Part shown: positions 18,255 through 27,287 of the stretch, in pieces
How the letters are laid out: the number at the start of each line of letters is the position of its first letter
How positions within the stretch are numbered: position 1 is the stretch's first letter
Assembly (NCBI RefSeq): GCF_900299535.1
Contig: NZ_OMKE01000010.1
Coordinates: 124,001-188,000, forward strand
DNA from: Aquimarina aquimarini
GTDB lineage: Bacteria > Bacteroidota > Bacteroidia > Flavobacteriales > Flavobacteriaceae
Direction: 5' to 3'
Length of the DNA stretch: 64,000 nt
The notes under the pieces: model-generated
The model's input: the letters and a program-made list of their open reading frames with translations, nothing else
Told to the model about the DNA's origin: nothing
Database searches by the model: none
Translations under genes and position numbers: made by a program

Positions 18255-18260
18255 GTATGT

Positions 18261-18914
18261 TTAAATCTTAGAGCTTAACCATTCTTTAAACTGAAAAAAG
18301 TTTTGAGGAGCAACGCCATGTCCCACAGGAAATTCATTTAACGAAGTTTCTATTCCAAGCTTTGTAAATATGACAGGAGCTTTTCTTGCCCAATCTATTG
18401 GAATTACTTGGTCTACCGTACCATGAGAGCAGTAAATATTCAATTTAGAGAAATCATTAGAGGTATAGGAGTCGGTTAAAATCTCTTCATTGAGATATCC
18501 GCTTAATGCAATTACATTCTTAACTTTTTGTGGGTAAGAAAGTGCTACAGCATAGCTGAGAATTGTACCTTGACTAAATCCTAATAATGAAATATTATCT
18601 GCATCAAGGTTATATGCTTCTATTGCTTCGTCAATAAAATTGGCAATTTTGTCTCTTGATTCTATTGCTTGTTTATCATCACTAAATTTTCCTTTTGTAG
18701 GATCCATATAAATGGCATACCAAGCATTGCCAGATGGTTGCATAGGATAGGGAGCCCTCACAGAAATAATGAATAATTCATCAGGTAGTTCTGTAGCAAA
18801 AGAAAAAAGATCATTCTCATCACTACCATATCCATGAAACATAAATAATGCTGCTTTTTTTTCTTTTTGTACAGTAGGTTCTTTGATGATATGATATAAT
18901 GATAAATCTTTCAT
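18261..18914 (-). CDS. Alpha/beta-hydrolase carboxylesterase (phospholipase/carboxylesterase family)
   Basis: A 217-aa cytosolic esterase of the dienelactone-hydrolase/acyl-protein-thioesterase type. Features seen: HGYGSDENDLFSFA oxyanion-loop region near residue 30, the nucleophile elbow GFSQG (about 113-117), and a C-terminal DQVIPIDWAR (Asp) and PVGHGVAPQ (His) completing the Ser-Asp-His triad. Family members hydrolyse short-chain or lysophospholipid esters with broad specificity; the physiological substrate is not indicated. No signal peptide. It is followed by a stem-loop and a large gap, and preceded by an unrelated membrane gene 74 bp upstream. Confidence 0.9.
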   Translation of the reverse strand: MKDLSLYHIIKEPTVQKEKKAALFMFHGYGSDENDLFSFATELPDELFIISVRAPYPMQPSGNAWYAIYMDPTKGKFSDDKQAIESRDKIANFIDEAIEAYNLDADNISLLGFSQGTILSYAVALSYPQKVKNVIALSGYLNEEILTDSYTSNDFSKLNIYCSHGTVDQVIPIDWARKAPVIFTKLGIETSLNEFPVGHGVAPQNFFQFKEWLSSKI

Positions 18915-18988
18915 TTTTATGTTTTTAATTATTAATCTACTTTTTAAATCATTTAGTCGTCTCTTGCTTTATAACGAGAAAAACGATT

Positions 18989-19795
18989 TTATAGTTGTAT
19001 ATGAATATGGTCATCATGCCTAACAGCACGGCATCCATGAAATCTAATTTTATTGCTCAGTATTTTTAATCTATTCTTGAGATGAGGTTCTATAAAAATC
19101 GTACTAATTTGTTTATGGTTTACAATTGATAAAAGTAAATCCTTAGTAGCTTTTTTAGAAAATTTTAGGCCATTGTTTATAGTTCCAAAAGTTACATATT
19201 TCGTAATATCATATTGCCAATACCCTATTTGCTTGCATTTTTCTGTTTGATGATATTCGGTTTTTAGAGGATTCTCAAATACCCCATATCCACTAATTGT
19301 AGGTTTTTTATTGGTGATTTTATGATTTTGGTCTTTGTAAATGAAAGAAATATCAATTTTTTTACCATCATTATGACTGTGATGAGGTATTAAAGGAAAT
19401 CCATCAATAAAAGGAAAATTAGCGTCAAGATATACTACAGCTATACCAGGGTTAGATTTCTGGATAGAATTTGCAATATCTTTTAGAGTGGTAATCAATT
19501 GTGGCTTTACATAATCTCTATTCATAAGTTTGGTGAGAAAATTATGTGCTTTTAACTCTGAGCTATCTTTTATTTTCTCTCTACCAAATAATGGAGCAAT
19601 GTTGGGTACTACTAAAAATGTAGCAATGAGATATGTTGTGATAAAAAAACCTAATTTTTTTAGCCTATATTTTGATTGATTTTTTTTGATACTTATCTCA
19701 ACCAAAATATAGATAATACCACCAACCTGAGTTACTATGGTTAATAAACAAAAAATAAAGATTTTTAGAAATAACTTTATTAGTTTAATAGGCAT
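18989..19795 (-). CDS. Membrane-anchored putative LAS-type zinc metallopeptidase
   Basis: A 268-aa protein with two hydrophobic segments (about 8-35 and 48-67) and a C-terminal periplasmic-like domain. That domain contains HHSHNDGKKIDISF, where His141 and Asp148 fit H-x6-D, and ends with RHDDHIHIQL, where His263 and His265 fit H-x-H. The H-x6-D ... H-x-H pattern is the zinc site of LAS peptidases (MepA, VanX, DAcB/lysostaphin relatives), many of which cut peptidoglycan. The terminal motif in MepA-like enzymes is similarly close to the C-terminus. I infer a peptidoglycan endopeptidase or carboxypeptidase; overall similarity outside the motifs is not obvious to me, so the call is tentative. It sits 37 bp after a small DUF4870-like membrane gene. 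Confidence 0.55.
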   Translation of the reverse strand: MPIKLIKLFLKIFIFCLLTIVTQVGGIIYILVEISIKKNQSKYRLKKLGFFITTYLIATFLVVPNIAPLFGREKIKDSSELKAHNFLTKLMNRDYVKPQLITTLKDIANSIQKSNPGIAVVYLDANFPFIDGFPLIPHHSHNDGKKIDISFIYKDQNHKITNKKPTISGYGVFENPLKTEYHQTEKCKQIGYWQYDITKYVTFGTINNGLKFSKKATKDLLLSIVNHKQISTIFIEPHLKNRLKILSNKIRFHGCRAVRHDDHIHIQL

Positions 19796-19832
19796 AAATT
19801 TCAGATAATAAGGTTTTTATGATGCAATTAAA

Positions 19833-20162
19833 CTATTTGATAAAGCTAAACCATTTTTGAAAGAAAGGACCTAGAAGAGGAACGACTTTTTGCTCTTCTT
19901 TCATTGCTGTTATCAAACCAAATACCCATAACACAAAAATAAATACATAAAAAGCAGAAGAAACAGCCCAAGAATCAAAAATACTTACCAATGCACCTAT
20001 AAGATAAAAACTGATATTGATACCTAATGCTTGTCTGATATGAAAATTGGTAAACCTGTTCTTTTGCTCTTGATTCATGAAAAAAGCAATGATTGTTCCA
20101 ATGATTGTAAGGTAAGCAACTATAGCTGCAGTTTTTCCTTGTTTTTCGTAGTTAGATTCCAT
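19833..20162 (-). CDS. DUF4870-like / Tic20-like small membrane protein
   Basis: A 109-aa inner-membrane protein with three hydrophobic segments (about 12-30, 48-64, 70-88) and the typical NEQEKNRFxxFHxRQALG sequence (here MNQEQKNRFTNFHIRQALGI) between the first two. Proteins with this pattern (DUF4870/YtxK-like, also called import-component-like) are common small membrane proteins of unknown role. Separated by 37 bp from the downstream metallopeptidase candidate, so the two may be co-transcribed. Confidence 0.75.
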   Translation of the reverse strand: MESNYEKQGKTAAIVAYLTIIGTIIAFFMNQEQKNRFTNFHIRQALGINISFYLIGALVSIFDSWAVSSAFYVFIFVLWVFGLITAMKEEQKVVPLLGPFFQKWFSFIK

Positions 20163-20212
20163 TTTTAAGTAGTATTATGATTTGTAGAGGTTGTATTCTC
20201 TGTAATTTAATG

Positions 20213-20259
20213 AGTCATTTAAAATAAATAAATGTTGTTTTAATTTATTTTAAATGACT
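20213..20259 (-). terminator. Stem-loop starting at the dihydroorotase-homologue stop codon
   Basis: A 17-bp perfect inverted repeat (20213-20229 / 20243-20259) with a 13-nt loop. The upstream arm overlaps the stop codon of the gene ending at 20258. It lacks a T-tract, so it may be a 3'-end-stabilising hairpin or a non-canonical terminator. Confidence 0.55.
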
Positions 20260-21511
20260 ATTTCAACACTATTTTACCATTAGAAATAATACCATAGGTA
20301 TTTCCTAATATTGTTTTACCCACAAATGCACTATTTTTTGATGTAGAAAGGATATGTTCTTTTTCAAAAGTTGTATCACCTTTGGGAGTAAACAATGTAA
20401 TATCTGCTATCGCACCAACAGTTATACTTTTGTTTTCAATTCCAAAAACTGATTTCCCTTTAGTAAGCACATCTATTGTTTTTTCTAAACCTAATGTATT
20501 GTTAAGAACGCCAAACGCACTTTCTAGTCCTATTGTACCATAAGAAGCATTATCAAACTCTACTTTTTTATGTTCTACATCTATAGGTTGATGATCAGCA
20601 GTAACCATATCAATTGTACCATCAGTAATACCTTCTAATAATGCATTTATATCTTTTTGAGTTCGTAGAGGAGGTAATACTTTATAATTAGTATCAAATG
20701 TGATAAGTTCTTTATCTGTAAGAGTTAGGTGATGAGCTGTGGTACTACAACTTATCTGTAACCCTTTCTCTTTTGCTTTACGAATTAAATCAACTGATTT
20801 TGAAGTAGTTATAGTGGGTATATGTAATTTACCTTTGGTATACTCTAATAGAAATAAATCTCTAGCAATTTGTAGTTCTTCTGCCAAAGCTGGAATTCCT
20901 TTTAGTCCTAATAGAGTACTTTGTTCTTCTTCATTTACAATTCCTTTTCCTGCAATTTCATTTTCTTGAGGGAAAGAAATAACCAAGCCATCAAAATTTT
21001 GTGCATAAAGTAATGCAATTTTTAGCAAGTTAGGATTTTTAATAGCTTTTTTATAATCTCCAAAAGCAATAGCCCCAGCCTGTTTCATATCAAACAGCTC
21101 AGCCATATCAACCCCTTTGGATTGAATAGTTAATGACCCTATAGGGTGTAATGATACCGCATTATCAAGAGATTTTCCTTTTAAAAAAGCAATAGAAGTG
21201 CTTGTATCTACTATTGGTAATGTGTTTGGTTGTACAGCAATTGTTGTGAATCCACTTTTTGCAGCTACTTGTAAACCATGAATAATAGTTTCTCGCTCTT
21301 CATAACCAGGTTCACCAAAGCTTACACTACTATCAAACCATCCTTGAGAAACATGTAAATTATTTAGTAGTATTTCTTTTTGATCGGCAGCGCTCTGGAT
21401 TGATGTATCTATATTTGATATAACCCCATCTTTGATCAGGATATCAACAGTTTTATTATGAAAAGGTGATTCGGGATCAATTACGGTAGCAGCCTTTAAT
21501 AAGAGGTTCAT
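20258..21511 (-). CDS. Dihydroorotase homologue lacking the HxH metal site
   Basis: A 417-aa amidohydrolase-superfamily protein recognisable as the flavobacterial 'dihydroorotase': a small beta domain, TIM barrel with QPNTLPIVD, STTAHHLTLTDKEL, VTADHQPID, and closing composite domain ADITLF. Dihydroorotase (PyrC) makes dihydroorotate from carbamoyl-aspartate in pyrimidine synthesis with two zinc ions held by an HxH motif. Here that position reads GWFDSSVSFGEPG: the two His are Ser62 and Ser64. The downstream His pair (HHL) and an Asp (ADH) remain. By analogy to the inactive PyrC' subunits that pair with aspartate carbamoyltransferase, it may be non-catalytic, or use another metal arrangement. 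The start overlaps the stop of the preceding gene by 4 bp (ATGA), so the two are translationally coupled. Confidence 0.82.
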   Translation of the reverse strand: MNLLLKAATVIDPESPFHNKTVDILIKDGVISNIDTSIQSAADQKEILLNNLHVSQGWFDSSVSFGEPGYEERETIIHGLQVAAKSGFTTIAVQPNTLPIVDTSTSIAFLKGKSLDNAVSLHPIGSLTIQSKGVDMAELFDMKQAGAIAFGDYKKAIKNPNLLKIALLYAQNFDGLVISFPQENEIAGKGIVNEEEQSTLLGLKGIPALAEELQIARDLFLLEYTKGKLHIPTITTSKSVDLIRKAKEKGLQISCSTTAHHLTLTDKELITFDTNYKVLPPLRTQKDINALLEGITDGTIDMVTADHQPIDVEHKKVEFDNASYGTIGLESAFGVLNNTLGLEKTIDVLTKGKSVFGIENKSITVGAIADITLFTPKGDTTFEKEHILSTSKNSAFVGKTILGNTYGIISNGKIVLK

Positions 21512-23436
21512 TTTAGGTATTTTAATAGTAGGATTTCAATTAATAAGAATATCAGTGCAAAAATAACAAACCATTTCCAAAGTTCATGCACGCTCGTCTC
21601 TTCTTTTATTTGATCAAAAAGCTCGGTTATTGATTCGCTTACCTGATAGTTTTGTGTAGTATTTAAGTTATAATATTGTAATTGGCTTTCTGCACTATTA
21701 TAATTATAGCTTATATGTTGTATTGTTTTTTTTGTATTATCCTGCAAGCTATAGATACCAGCCTTTGTAGGAACTTCATCTGTAGTGATTTTTACCTTTG
21801 TAGAAAAACTTTGTTGCATTGGGATAATACTTTCTTCATTAGAAATAAGAGATAGTACTCCATCTTGCCCCAAAGAGATAGGAATATCATACGAATTGGT
21901 TTGGCCAATGGTATAAGATATATCAGCTAGTTGCAAACTTTGTTTTCCTATATTATAAAGAGTAGGAACAATCAATGGAGAGTTTTTAAAATTTGAGTTC
22001 TCTTTGTTTATCGCTGCAGTAAATATGTAAAGGTTATTTGTTTTGTATAAAAAAGGACTATTGTCTTCAAATGATAATACGGCATTAGAAGCATTAGCAT
22101 GATAGTAACTATTAACTTTTGGATATTGAAAATTAGTAACTTTTTTATTAAAAACTCCACGATATAGAGGGTGAGAAAAATGAATTGAAGTAATCTTTTT
22201 TTCTTGTACTTTTTCTGATGATATTCCCTGAGCAGAAAATTTATTAATAAATTGCTGATATGATGATACATCTCCTTTTACTGCTGGAATAAAACAAATA
22301 GTACCTCCTCGTTCTGTAAAAGGTTTTAATGTGTTTGTAAGAGAAATAGGAATTTGTTTTACTTCATTGACAATAACTAGATTTGCTGTACTAATATCAT
22401 TATAATTAAGTTGTTCTATAGAGCTACTAATTAATACAAATTCATCAGAAGTATATATGTTTTTGATAAAATCATCACTAGCTTCATTGATCGCAACAAC
22501 TTTAATTTTTTCAGGAGTATTTATTGTAAAAAACCTAGAATTATCAAAAGTTATGAGATGATCTTCTAGTGTTACCCTTCCATTTATTTTTATACTCTCA
22601 TCTAATTGAAATTCTGCTTTTGCTGTTCCGTTTTTAGGAATCAAAATAGCAGTTTTGGCAACTAGCTTATCATCATTATATAATGCTATAGATGTATTTT
22701 CAGCATTGGTGTCTATGTTGCTTGCCAGTATATTAAGAACCAGATTATCATTGATGTTGCGTTCTAGAAAAAGACTATCTATAGCAAGGTTTTGTTTGGT
22801 AACTGGTTGTAGTTGTACCAAATGTGTTTTTATTTCAGAGTTTTTAGGTAATGTGAATTGATCTTCTTTCTGCTGAAAATCAGAAACCATTATAATACGT
22901 TTTATCGTTTCTGTAGAAGAGCCTGCTAGTTGTTTAGCTTTAAGATACGCAGCACTATAAGAAAGTTGATTAGAAGAATATGCTATTTGTAATAAGTCGT
23001 TCTGTATGTTTTTTTTGGAAGCATCAATAAAAGTTTCAGTATTTGTAAAAAGGGAAATAGTTTCTTCCTCAGGTAAATCGCTCAATATTTCCTGAATAGC
23101 ACGTTTTAATAAAGGTCCTTTTGCTCCTTTGGCTTGCATGCTAAAAGAGTTGTCGAGATAGATGACTGTTTTGCTTTTTTTTCCTACAATTTCATCTAAA
23201 GCTAAAAATGGTTGCGCAAAACCTATAATAATTGCAGCCATTGCCAATAATCGAGACAATAATGTAAGCCATTTTTTGATCTGAGAGCTTTTTCGAGTCT
23301 GTATGGTAACAGCTTTAAGAAACTGAACATTAGAAAAATTCACTTTTTGAAAACGCCTTAACTGGAATAAATGAACTATAACAGGAATGATAAGCGCAAA
23401 AAGAGCGTAGAGAAATTCTGGGTGTTTAAACTGCAT
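21508..23436 (-). CDS. BatA-domain membrane protein with von Willebrand A-like region
   Basis: A 642-aa protein. The N-terminal BatA domain (1-80) is diagnostic: MQFKHPEFLYALFALIIPVI, HLFQLRRFQKVNFSNVQFLK and a second membrane helix (about 65-82). A VWA-like domain follows (DNSFSMQAKG carries the DxSxS metal-site core; SDFQQKE near 185). A long beta-rich region and a C-terminal transmembrane helix (about 615-638, WFVIFALIFLLIEILLL) complete it. BatA-domain proteins belong to the Bacteroides aerotolerance group and are thought to act in the periplasm as scaffold or stress factors; the exact role is not known. The stop overlaps the ATG of the dihydroorotase homologue (ATGA), a conserved-looking pairing worth noting in Flavobacteria. 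Confidence 0.88.
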   Translation of the reverse strand: MQFKHPEFLYALFALIIPVIVHLFQLRRFQKVNFSNVQFLKAVTIQTRKSSQIKKWLTLLSRLLAMAAIIIGFAQPFLALDEIVGKKSKTVIYLDNSFSMQAKGAKGPLLKRAIQEILSDLPEEETISLFTNTETFIDASKKNIQNDLLQIAYSSNQLSYSAAYLKAKQLAGSSTETIKRIIMVSDFQQKEDQFTLPKNSEIKTHLVQLQPVTKQNLAIDSLFLERNINDNLVLNILASNIDTNAENTSIALYNDDKLVAKTAILIPKNGTAKAEFQLDESIKINGRVTLEDHLITFDNSRFFTINTPEKIKVVAINEASDDFIKNIYTSDEFVLISSSIEQLNYNDISTANLVIVNEVKQIPISLTNTLKPFTERGGTICFIPAVKGDVSSYQQFINKFSAQGISSEKVQEKKITSIHFSHPLYRGVFNKKVTNFQYPKVNSYYHANASNAVLSFEDNSPFLYKTNNLYIFTAAINKENSNFKNSPLIVPTLYNIGKQSLQLADISYTIGQTNSYDIPISLGQDGVLSLISNEESIIPMQQSFSTKVKITTDEVPTKAGIYSLQDNTKKTIQHISYNYNSAESQLQYYNLNTTQNYQVSESITELFDQIKEETSVHELWKWFVIFALIFLLIEILLLKYLK

Positions 23437-23550
23437 TCCTTAGTAAGGTTTATCAAATATACTATAAGATTTGAGAATTACGAATATCAAAATTATCAAA
23501 TCAGAATTTTTAAATCAAAAAAAATGAGGGTTAAAATTTAATATAAAGTA

Positions 23551-23576
23551 AAAGCGGAAGTGTAACCTTCCGCTTT
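23551..23576 (-). terminator. Intrinsic terminator of the outer-membrane beta-barrel gene
   Basis: A 10-bp GC-containing stem, AAAGCGGAAG / CTTCCGCTTT, with a 6-nt loop, about 30 bp after the stop at 23607. On the minus strand it is followed by TTTACTTTATATT. This is a good match to an intrinsic terminator. Confidence 0.8.
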
Positions 23577-23606
23577 TCTTATTATTTGAGATACATTTTT
23601 TTCTTA

Positions 23607-24128
23607 TTAAAAAATGTAATACCCTACAGATACTTGAAAAGCAGAATTCTTAGCTTCTACATTATCAATTACATCAGTAAAACCAAAGTTATAACGTAAT
23701 TGACCAAAGAAAGGACCAAATTCTACTCCAGCCCCAACTGCACCACTAAGATCAAAACTTTCAGGTTTAGCACCAGCTTTGACATTATCATTTACTACAA
23801 AACCAAATTGTGGTCCTGCTTCTATACTAAAAAGTTTAGCAAATTTAAATTTAACTAATACAGGAAGGTTTAAATAATCAATGTCAGTATCTTCAATTCC
23901 TTGAGCAGAATAAAGTAATTCTGGTTGAAGAGCGAATTTTTCTGCTAAACCTATTTGAGCAACAGCCCCAATATGATATCCAGTTCTTCCATCTAAGTTA
24001 TCATTGACATCATCTCCATTTAATGTAGCAAAGTTTACCCCACCTTTAAAACCGAATTTGATGTCTTGTGCGTTTGAAGAAATTGAAAAACCGATTACCG
24101 CAATTGCTAATAAAAAAAGCTTTTTCAT
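23607..24128 (-). CDS. PorT-family outer-membrane beta-barrel protein
   Basis: A 173-aa protein: signal peptide (1-20, SISSNAQ), then the barrel opening DIKFGFKGGVNFATLNGDD and later strands FALQPELLYSAQG, YLNLPVLVKFKFAKLFSIEA and FGPQFG, ending in an aromatic C-terminus VSVGYYIF. This is the OMP_b-brl_2 (PorT-like) family, about eight strands, extremely frequent in Bacteroidota. Function is structural or unknown. A strong -7 box lies upstream and a strong terminator downstream, so it is a single-gene unit, divergent from the flavoprotein gene. Confidence 0.9.
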   Translation of the reverse strand: MKKLFLLAIAVIGFSISSNAQDIKFGFKGGVNFATLNGDDVNDNLDGRTGYHIGAVAQIGLAEKFALQPELLYSAQGIEDTDIDYLNLPVLVKFKFAKLFSIEAGPQFGFVVNDNVKAGAKPESFDLSGAVGAGVEFGPFFGQLRYNFGFTDVIDNVEAKNSAFQVSVGYYIF

Positions 24129-24157
24129 AATTGTAAATTTAAGGTTTGTTTTAAATT

Positions 24158-24165
24158 CAAATATA
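24158..24165 (-). promoter_or_regulatory. Candidate -7 box of the beta-barrel gene
   Basis: TATATTTG on the minus strand, 30 bp before the ATG at 24128; TTT (not TTG) lies at the -33 spacing. Matches TAnnTTTG exactly. Confidence 0.55.
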
Positions 24166-24280
24166 GGAACAATTAGTTTAATAAAATATTAAATCAAAAA
24201 AGATTCAGAGTGATAGCCGTTGATTATCTTGAAATAAAGAATGTTGTATCTTCGCCCTAAAATCAAAATCTAACTTAAGA

Positions 24281-25837
24281 TTGCAATACGAATTTACCAT
24301 ACAAGTTTTACCTGAGATCGTAGCGAATTCTGATCTATTAAAAAAAGAAATAGCGCGTAAAAACAGAATTCCTCTCGAAGAAATTAGACACATACAGGTA
24401 CTAAAACGATCGATAGATGCGCGCCAGCGTACTGTAAAAATAAATTTAAAAATTAAAGTCTTTGTAAAAGAAGATTTTATAGACAAGCCACTTAGTTTAC
24501 CCGAATATCCTGAAGTTTCTGGTAGTTCTCAAGTAATAATAATAGGAGCAGGACCAGCAGGTTTGTTTGCAGCATTACGTTGTATAGAGTTGGGATATAA
24601 GCCTATTGTTTTAGAACGAGGAAAAGATGTGCAGGCTCGTCGTAGAGATCTCAAAGCAATTAATAGAGATCATATAGTTAATCCAGATTCTAATTATTGT
24701 TTTGGAGAAGGAGGTGCAGGAACATATAGTGATGGTAAGTTGTATACACGATCCAAAAAAAGGGGTGATGTAAACCGTATTTTGGAATTGTTGGTAGGAT
24801 TTGGAGCAACAGATCAAATTCTCGTAGAAGCGCATCCTCATATCGGAACCAATAAATTACCCAATATTATAGCTGCCATACGGCAAAAAATCATAGAAAG
24901 AGGAGGAGAGGTGTATTTTGATACTCGCGTTACTGATTTTAAAATTAAAAATTCTCAAATTAATGGAGTAACTCTTTTTAATGGGGATACGATTGATACC
25001 AATAAGGTGATTCTTGCAACAGGTCATTCTGCAAGAGATATATTTGAGTTATTATATCGTAAAAAAATAGAAATAGAGGCAAAGCCCTTTGCACTAGGGG
25101 TGAGAGTAGAGCATCCCCAGCTACTTATTGATAAGATTCAGTATAGTTGTGAAGTAAGAAGCCCTTATTTACCTCCATCACCTTATAGTGTAGTAAAACA
25201 AGTAGAAGGAAGAGGGATGTACTCTTTTTGTATGTGCCCAGGAGGTGTTATCGCCCCGTGTGCTACAAGTCCAGGAGAAGTCGTAACTAATGGGTGGTCT
25301 CCTTCAAAAAGAGATCAACCAACTGCCAATAGTGGTATTGTAGTAGAATTGAAACCAGAAGATTTTAAACCCTTTGAAAAATACGGGCCATTATCAGGAG
25401 TATATTTTCAGAAAAGTATTGAACAACAAGCATGGCGAGTAGGAGGGGAAACTCAAAAAGTACCTGCTCAACGATTAGTAGATATGGTGAATGGAAAAAT
25501 ATCAAATGATCTTCCTATTACTTCGTATAAACCAGGGTTGACTACTGCCGATATGAAATCGGTATTTCCTCAATTTATTCATAATACGTTACAAAAAGGG
25601 TTTAAAGCGTTTGATAAAAGTATGAGAGGATATCTTACGAATGAAGCTGTAGTACATGCACCAGAATCAAGAACATCATCACCAGTACGTATTCCTAGAG
25701 ATTGGAAAACACTAGAGCATGTACAAATTAAAGGATTATACCCATGTGGAGAAGGAGCAGGATATGCAGGTGGTATTATATCTGCTGCAATTGACGGTGA
25801 AAAGTGTGCAGAGGCTTGTATTCAAAGTATTAAATAA
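24281..25837 (+). CDS. FAD-dependent oxidoreductase, COG2509 type
   Basis: A 518-aa flavoprotein started at TTG (24281), the only plausible start, giving the family-typical MQYEFTIQVLPE. N-terminal helper domain (1-85), then an FAD-binding Rossmann fold with VIIIGAGPAGLFAALRC (about 88-105), the glutamate of VLERG, the FGEGGAGTYSDGKLYTR signature (about 143-160), and a C-terminal GEGAGYAGGIISAAIDG FAD motif. COG2509 proteins are large cytosolic FAD-dependent dehydrogenases with a conserved CPGG-type motif (MCPGGVIAPCATSPGE here) whose substrate is not established. Transcribed divergently from the beta-barrel gene and ends convergent with the histidine kinase at a long stem-loop. Confidence 0.88.
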   Translation: MQYEFTIQVLPEIVANSDLLKKEIARKNRIPLEEIRHIQVLKRSIDARQRTVKINLKIKVFVKEDFIDKPLSLPEYPEVSGSSQVIIIGAGPAGLFAALRCIELGYKPIVLERGKDVQARRRDLKAINRDHIVNPDSNYCFGEGGAGTYSDGKLYTRSKKRGDVNRILELLVGFGATDQILVEAHPHIGTNKLPNIIAAIRQKIIERGGEVYFDTRVTDFKIKNSQINGVTLFNGDTIDTNKVILATGHSARDIFELLYRKKIEIEAKPFALGVRVEHPQLLIDKIQYSCEVRSPYLPPSPYSVVKQVEGRGMYSFCMCPGGVIAPCATSPGEVVTNGWSPSKRDQPTANSGIVVELKPEDFKPFEKYGPLSGVYFQKSIEQQAWRVGGETQKVPAQRLVDMVNGKISNDLPITSYKPGLTTADMKSVFPQFIHNTLQKGFKAFDKSMRGYLTNEAVVHAPESRTSSPVRIPRDWKTLEHVQIKGLYPCGEGAGYAGGIISAAIDGEKCAEACIQSIK

Positions 25838-25901
25838 AAAACGGTAGTATTACTAAATAGCGAGATCCTCTTACAACAATTATAATAAGGCGTACTTATG
25901 T

Positions 25902-25940
25902 ATTCTTCTATTAACTAAATAGTTTGGTTAATAGAAGAAT
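25902..25940. terminator. Convergent stem-loop overlapping the histidine-kinase 3' end
   Basis: Arms of 14 bp (25902-25915 / 25927-25940) with an inner stem in the loop. The right arm is the last codons of the GAF histidine kinase. No T-tract follows in either direction. It lies between two convergent genes and probably acts as a bidirectional 3'-end hairpin. Confidence 0.55.
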
Positions 25941-27153
25941 GGTGTTTCCTGATAGAAAAATCAAAAGTAGTTTGGATTTTTTCTTGAGAAGATACATTAA
26001 TATATCCACCAAGGTTGTTTACTAATTTTTTTACAGTAGAAAGCCCAATACCATTACCTCTATTACCATTTCTATCTGTAGTATTAGCAATAGTAAAAAG
26101 ATCAAAAATAGAGTTTAATTTATCACTAGGGATTCCCATACCATTATCTATTACTCTGAAATAGTAAAAATTGTCATCCTCACTCGTTTCTATAGATATA
26201 ATAATTTGGTCTTTATCATTGTATTTAATACTATTTCCTATCAAATTAAAAAATATTTGTTTTAGAGCAAGTTTGTTGCATTCAACAATAGGATCTTCTT
26301 CTGGAAAATAAATGGTAAAATCAGGTTTTACACTTAATACGTCAACAATTTTATTTAATAAATGATTGAGGTAAAATTCTTCGGGTTTGTTTTGTACAAG
26401 ACTGTCACTTTCATAATGATCAAGCACATCATTGATATAATTACTCATAGAGAAGGAAGATGTTTTTATGTAGTTAAAATATTCTGCGCTTTCCTTATCG
26501 AGTTTATCATCAAGTTTTAACTTTAATAAATCTGTTGATGTAATAATATTGGCAAGTGGCATTTTGAGATCGTGAGAAATAACCCTTGCAAATTCTCTTA
26601 AGGATTCGTTATGTTCTTTTAATTTATTTTGAATTGCCTGTAAATCTTTATTTTTCTTATTAAGTTCAAAAAGGATAATAACTTGTTTGGCCAATGCATT
26701 GAGCGATTCCATCTGTTGTTGAGAAAGCTTTTTTGGAGTACTATCCATTATACATAGAGAACCAAGAGCAAAACCATCTTTGTTTACTAATGGGAATCCA
26801 GCATAGAAAATTATTGGTCTGCCTTCTAGAAAACTAGGACTAGAATTAAAACGTTCATCTTTTCTTATGTCTGTAATTATTAATGGCCTTTCAGGGTGTA
26901 AAACAACATAAGAACATAATGAGTTTTTACGAGCAGTTTCACAAATAGTAAGTCCTTGTTTAGACTTAAACCATTGTCGGTCATTATCTACTAATGATAT
27001 TAAAGCAATATCAGTATCACAGATATAAGCTGCTAATGCAGTAATCTCATCAAACTCTTTTTGTGATTGAGTATCAAGTATGTCTAATGATTTCAAAGCT
27101 TTTAGCCTGAAATTTTCATTTATGGGTGTAGCAATTGGTGTCATCCTCTTCAT
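25915..27153 (-). CDS. GAF-domain sensor histidine kinase (cytosolic)
   Basis: A 412-aa kinase without transmembrane segments. Domains: GAF (about 20-165, with DNDRQWFKSKQGL and GSLCIMDSTPK), a short coiled coil (163-186), HisKA dimerisation domain with the phospho-acceptor His194 in ARVISHDLKMPL, and HATPase (about 290-400) with the N-box NLIGNSIKYND, DNGMGIP and GNGIGLSTVKKL G-boxes. It would sense a small cytosolic ligand or redox state via GAF and phosphorylate a response regulator that is not encoded beside it, so it is an orphan kinase. ATG at 27153 chosen; a second Met is three codons later. Transcribed alone. Confidence 0.92.
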   Translation of the reverse strand: MKRMTPIATPINENFRLKALKSLDILDTQSQKEFDEITALAAYICDTDIALISLVDNDRQWFKSKQGLTICETARKNSLCSYVVLHPERPLIITDIRKDERFNSSPSFLEGRPIIFYAGFPLVNKDGFALGSLCIMDSTPKKLSQQQMESLNALAKQVIILFELNKKNKDLQAIQNKLKEHNESLREFARVISHDLKMPLANIITSTDLLKLKLDDKLDKESAEYFNYIKTSSFSMSNYINDVLDHYESDSLVQNKPEEFYLNHLLNKIVDVLSVKPDFTIYFPEEDPIVECNKLALKQIFFNLIGNSIKYNDKDQIIISIETSEDDNFYYFRVIDNGMGIPSDKLNSIFDLFTIANTTDRNGNRGNGIGLSTVKKLVNNLGGYINVSSQEKIQTTFDFSIRKHHSSINQTI

Positions 27154-27287
27154 AAGAATTGATTTGTGTAAAGCAATTCTTAATAAAATTAACTAAAATA
27201 ACTTAGATATTAATGAATTAATTACCTGAACGTAGGTATTTTGCGTAATAACCGTAGTTTGTAAGAAATAGATGAAACAGAGGGTGT

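Larger units (their letters stand above)
17752..18260. other. Long gene-free gap with tandem repeat and inverted repeat
   Basis: 509 bases between convergent genes. No frame of useful length with a plausible start. It holds an 8-bp tandem repeat (18098-18156), a small stem with T-loop (about 18063-18083) and a 13-bp inverted repeat (18214-18254). The rest is AT-rich and unassigned. Confidence 0.75.

Noticed and set aside
17752..18260. Possible tRNA or small RNA in the long gap
   Set aside because: I could not find a cloverleaf, TTCGA loop or strong promoter-terminator pair; only AT-rich sequence and repeats.
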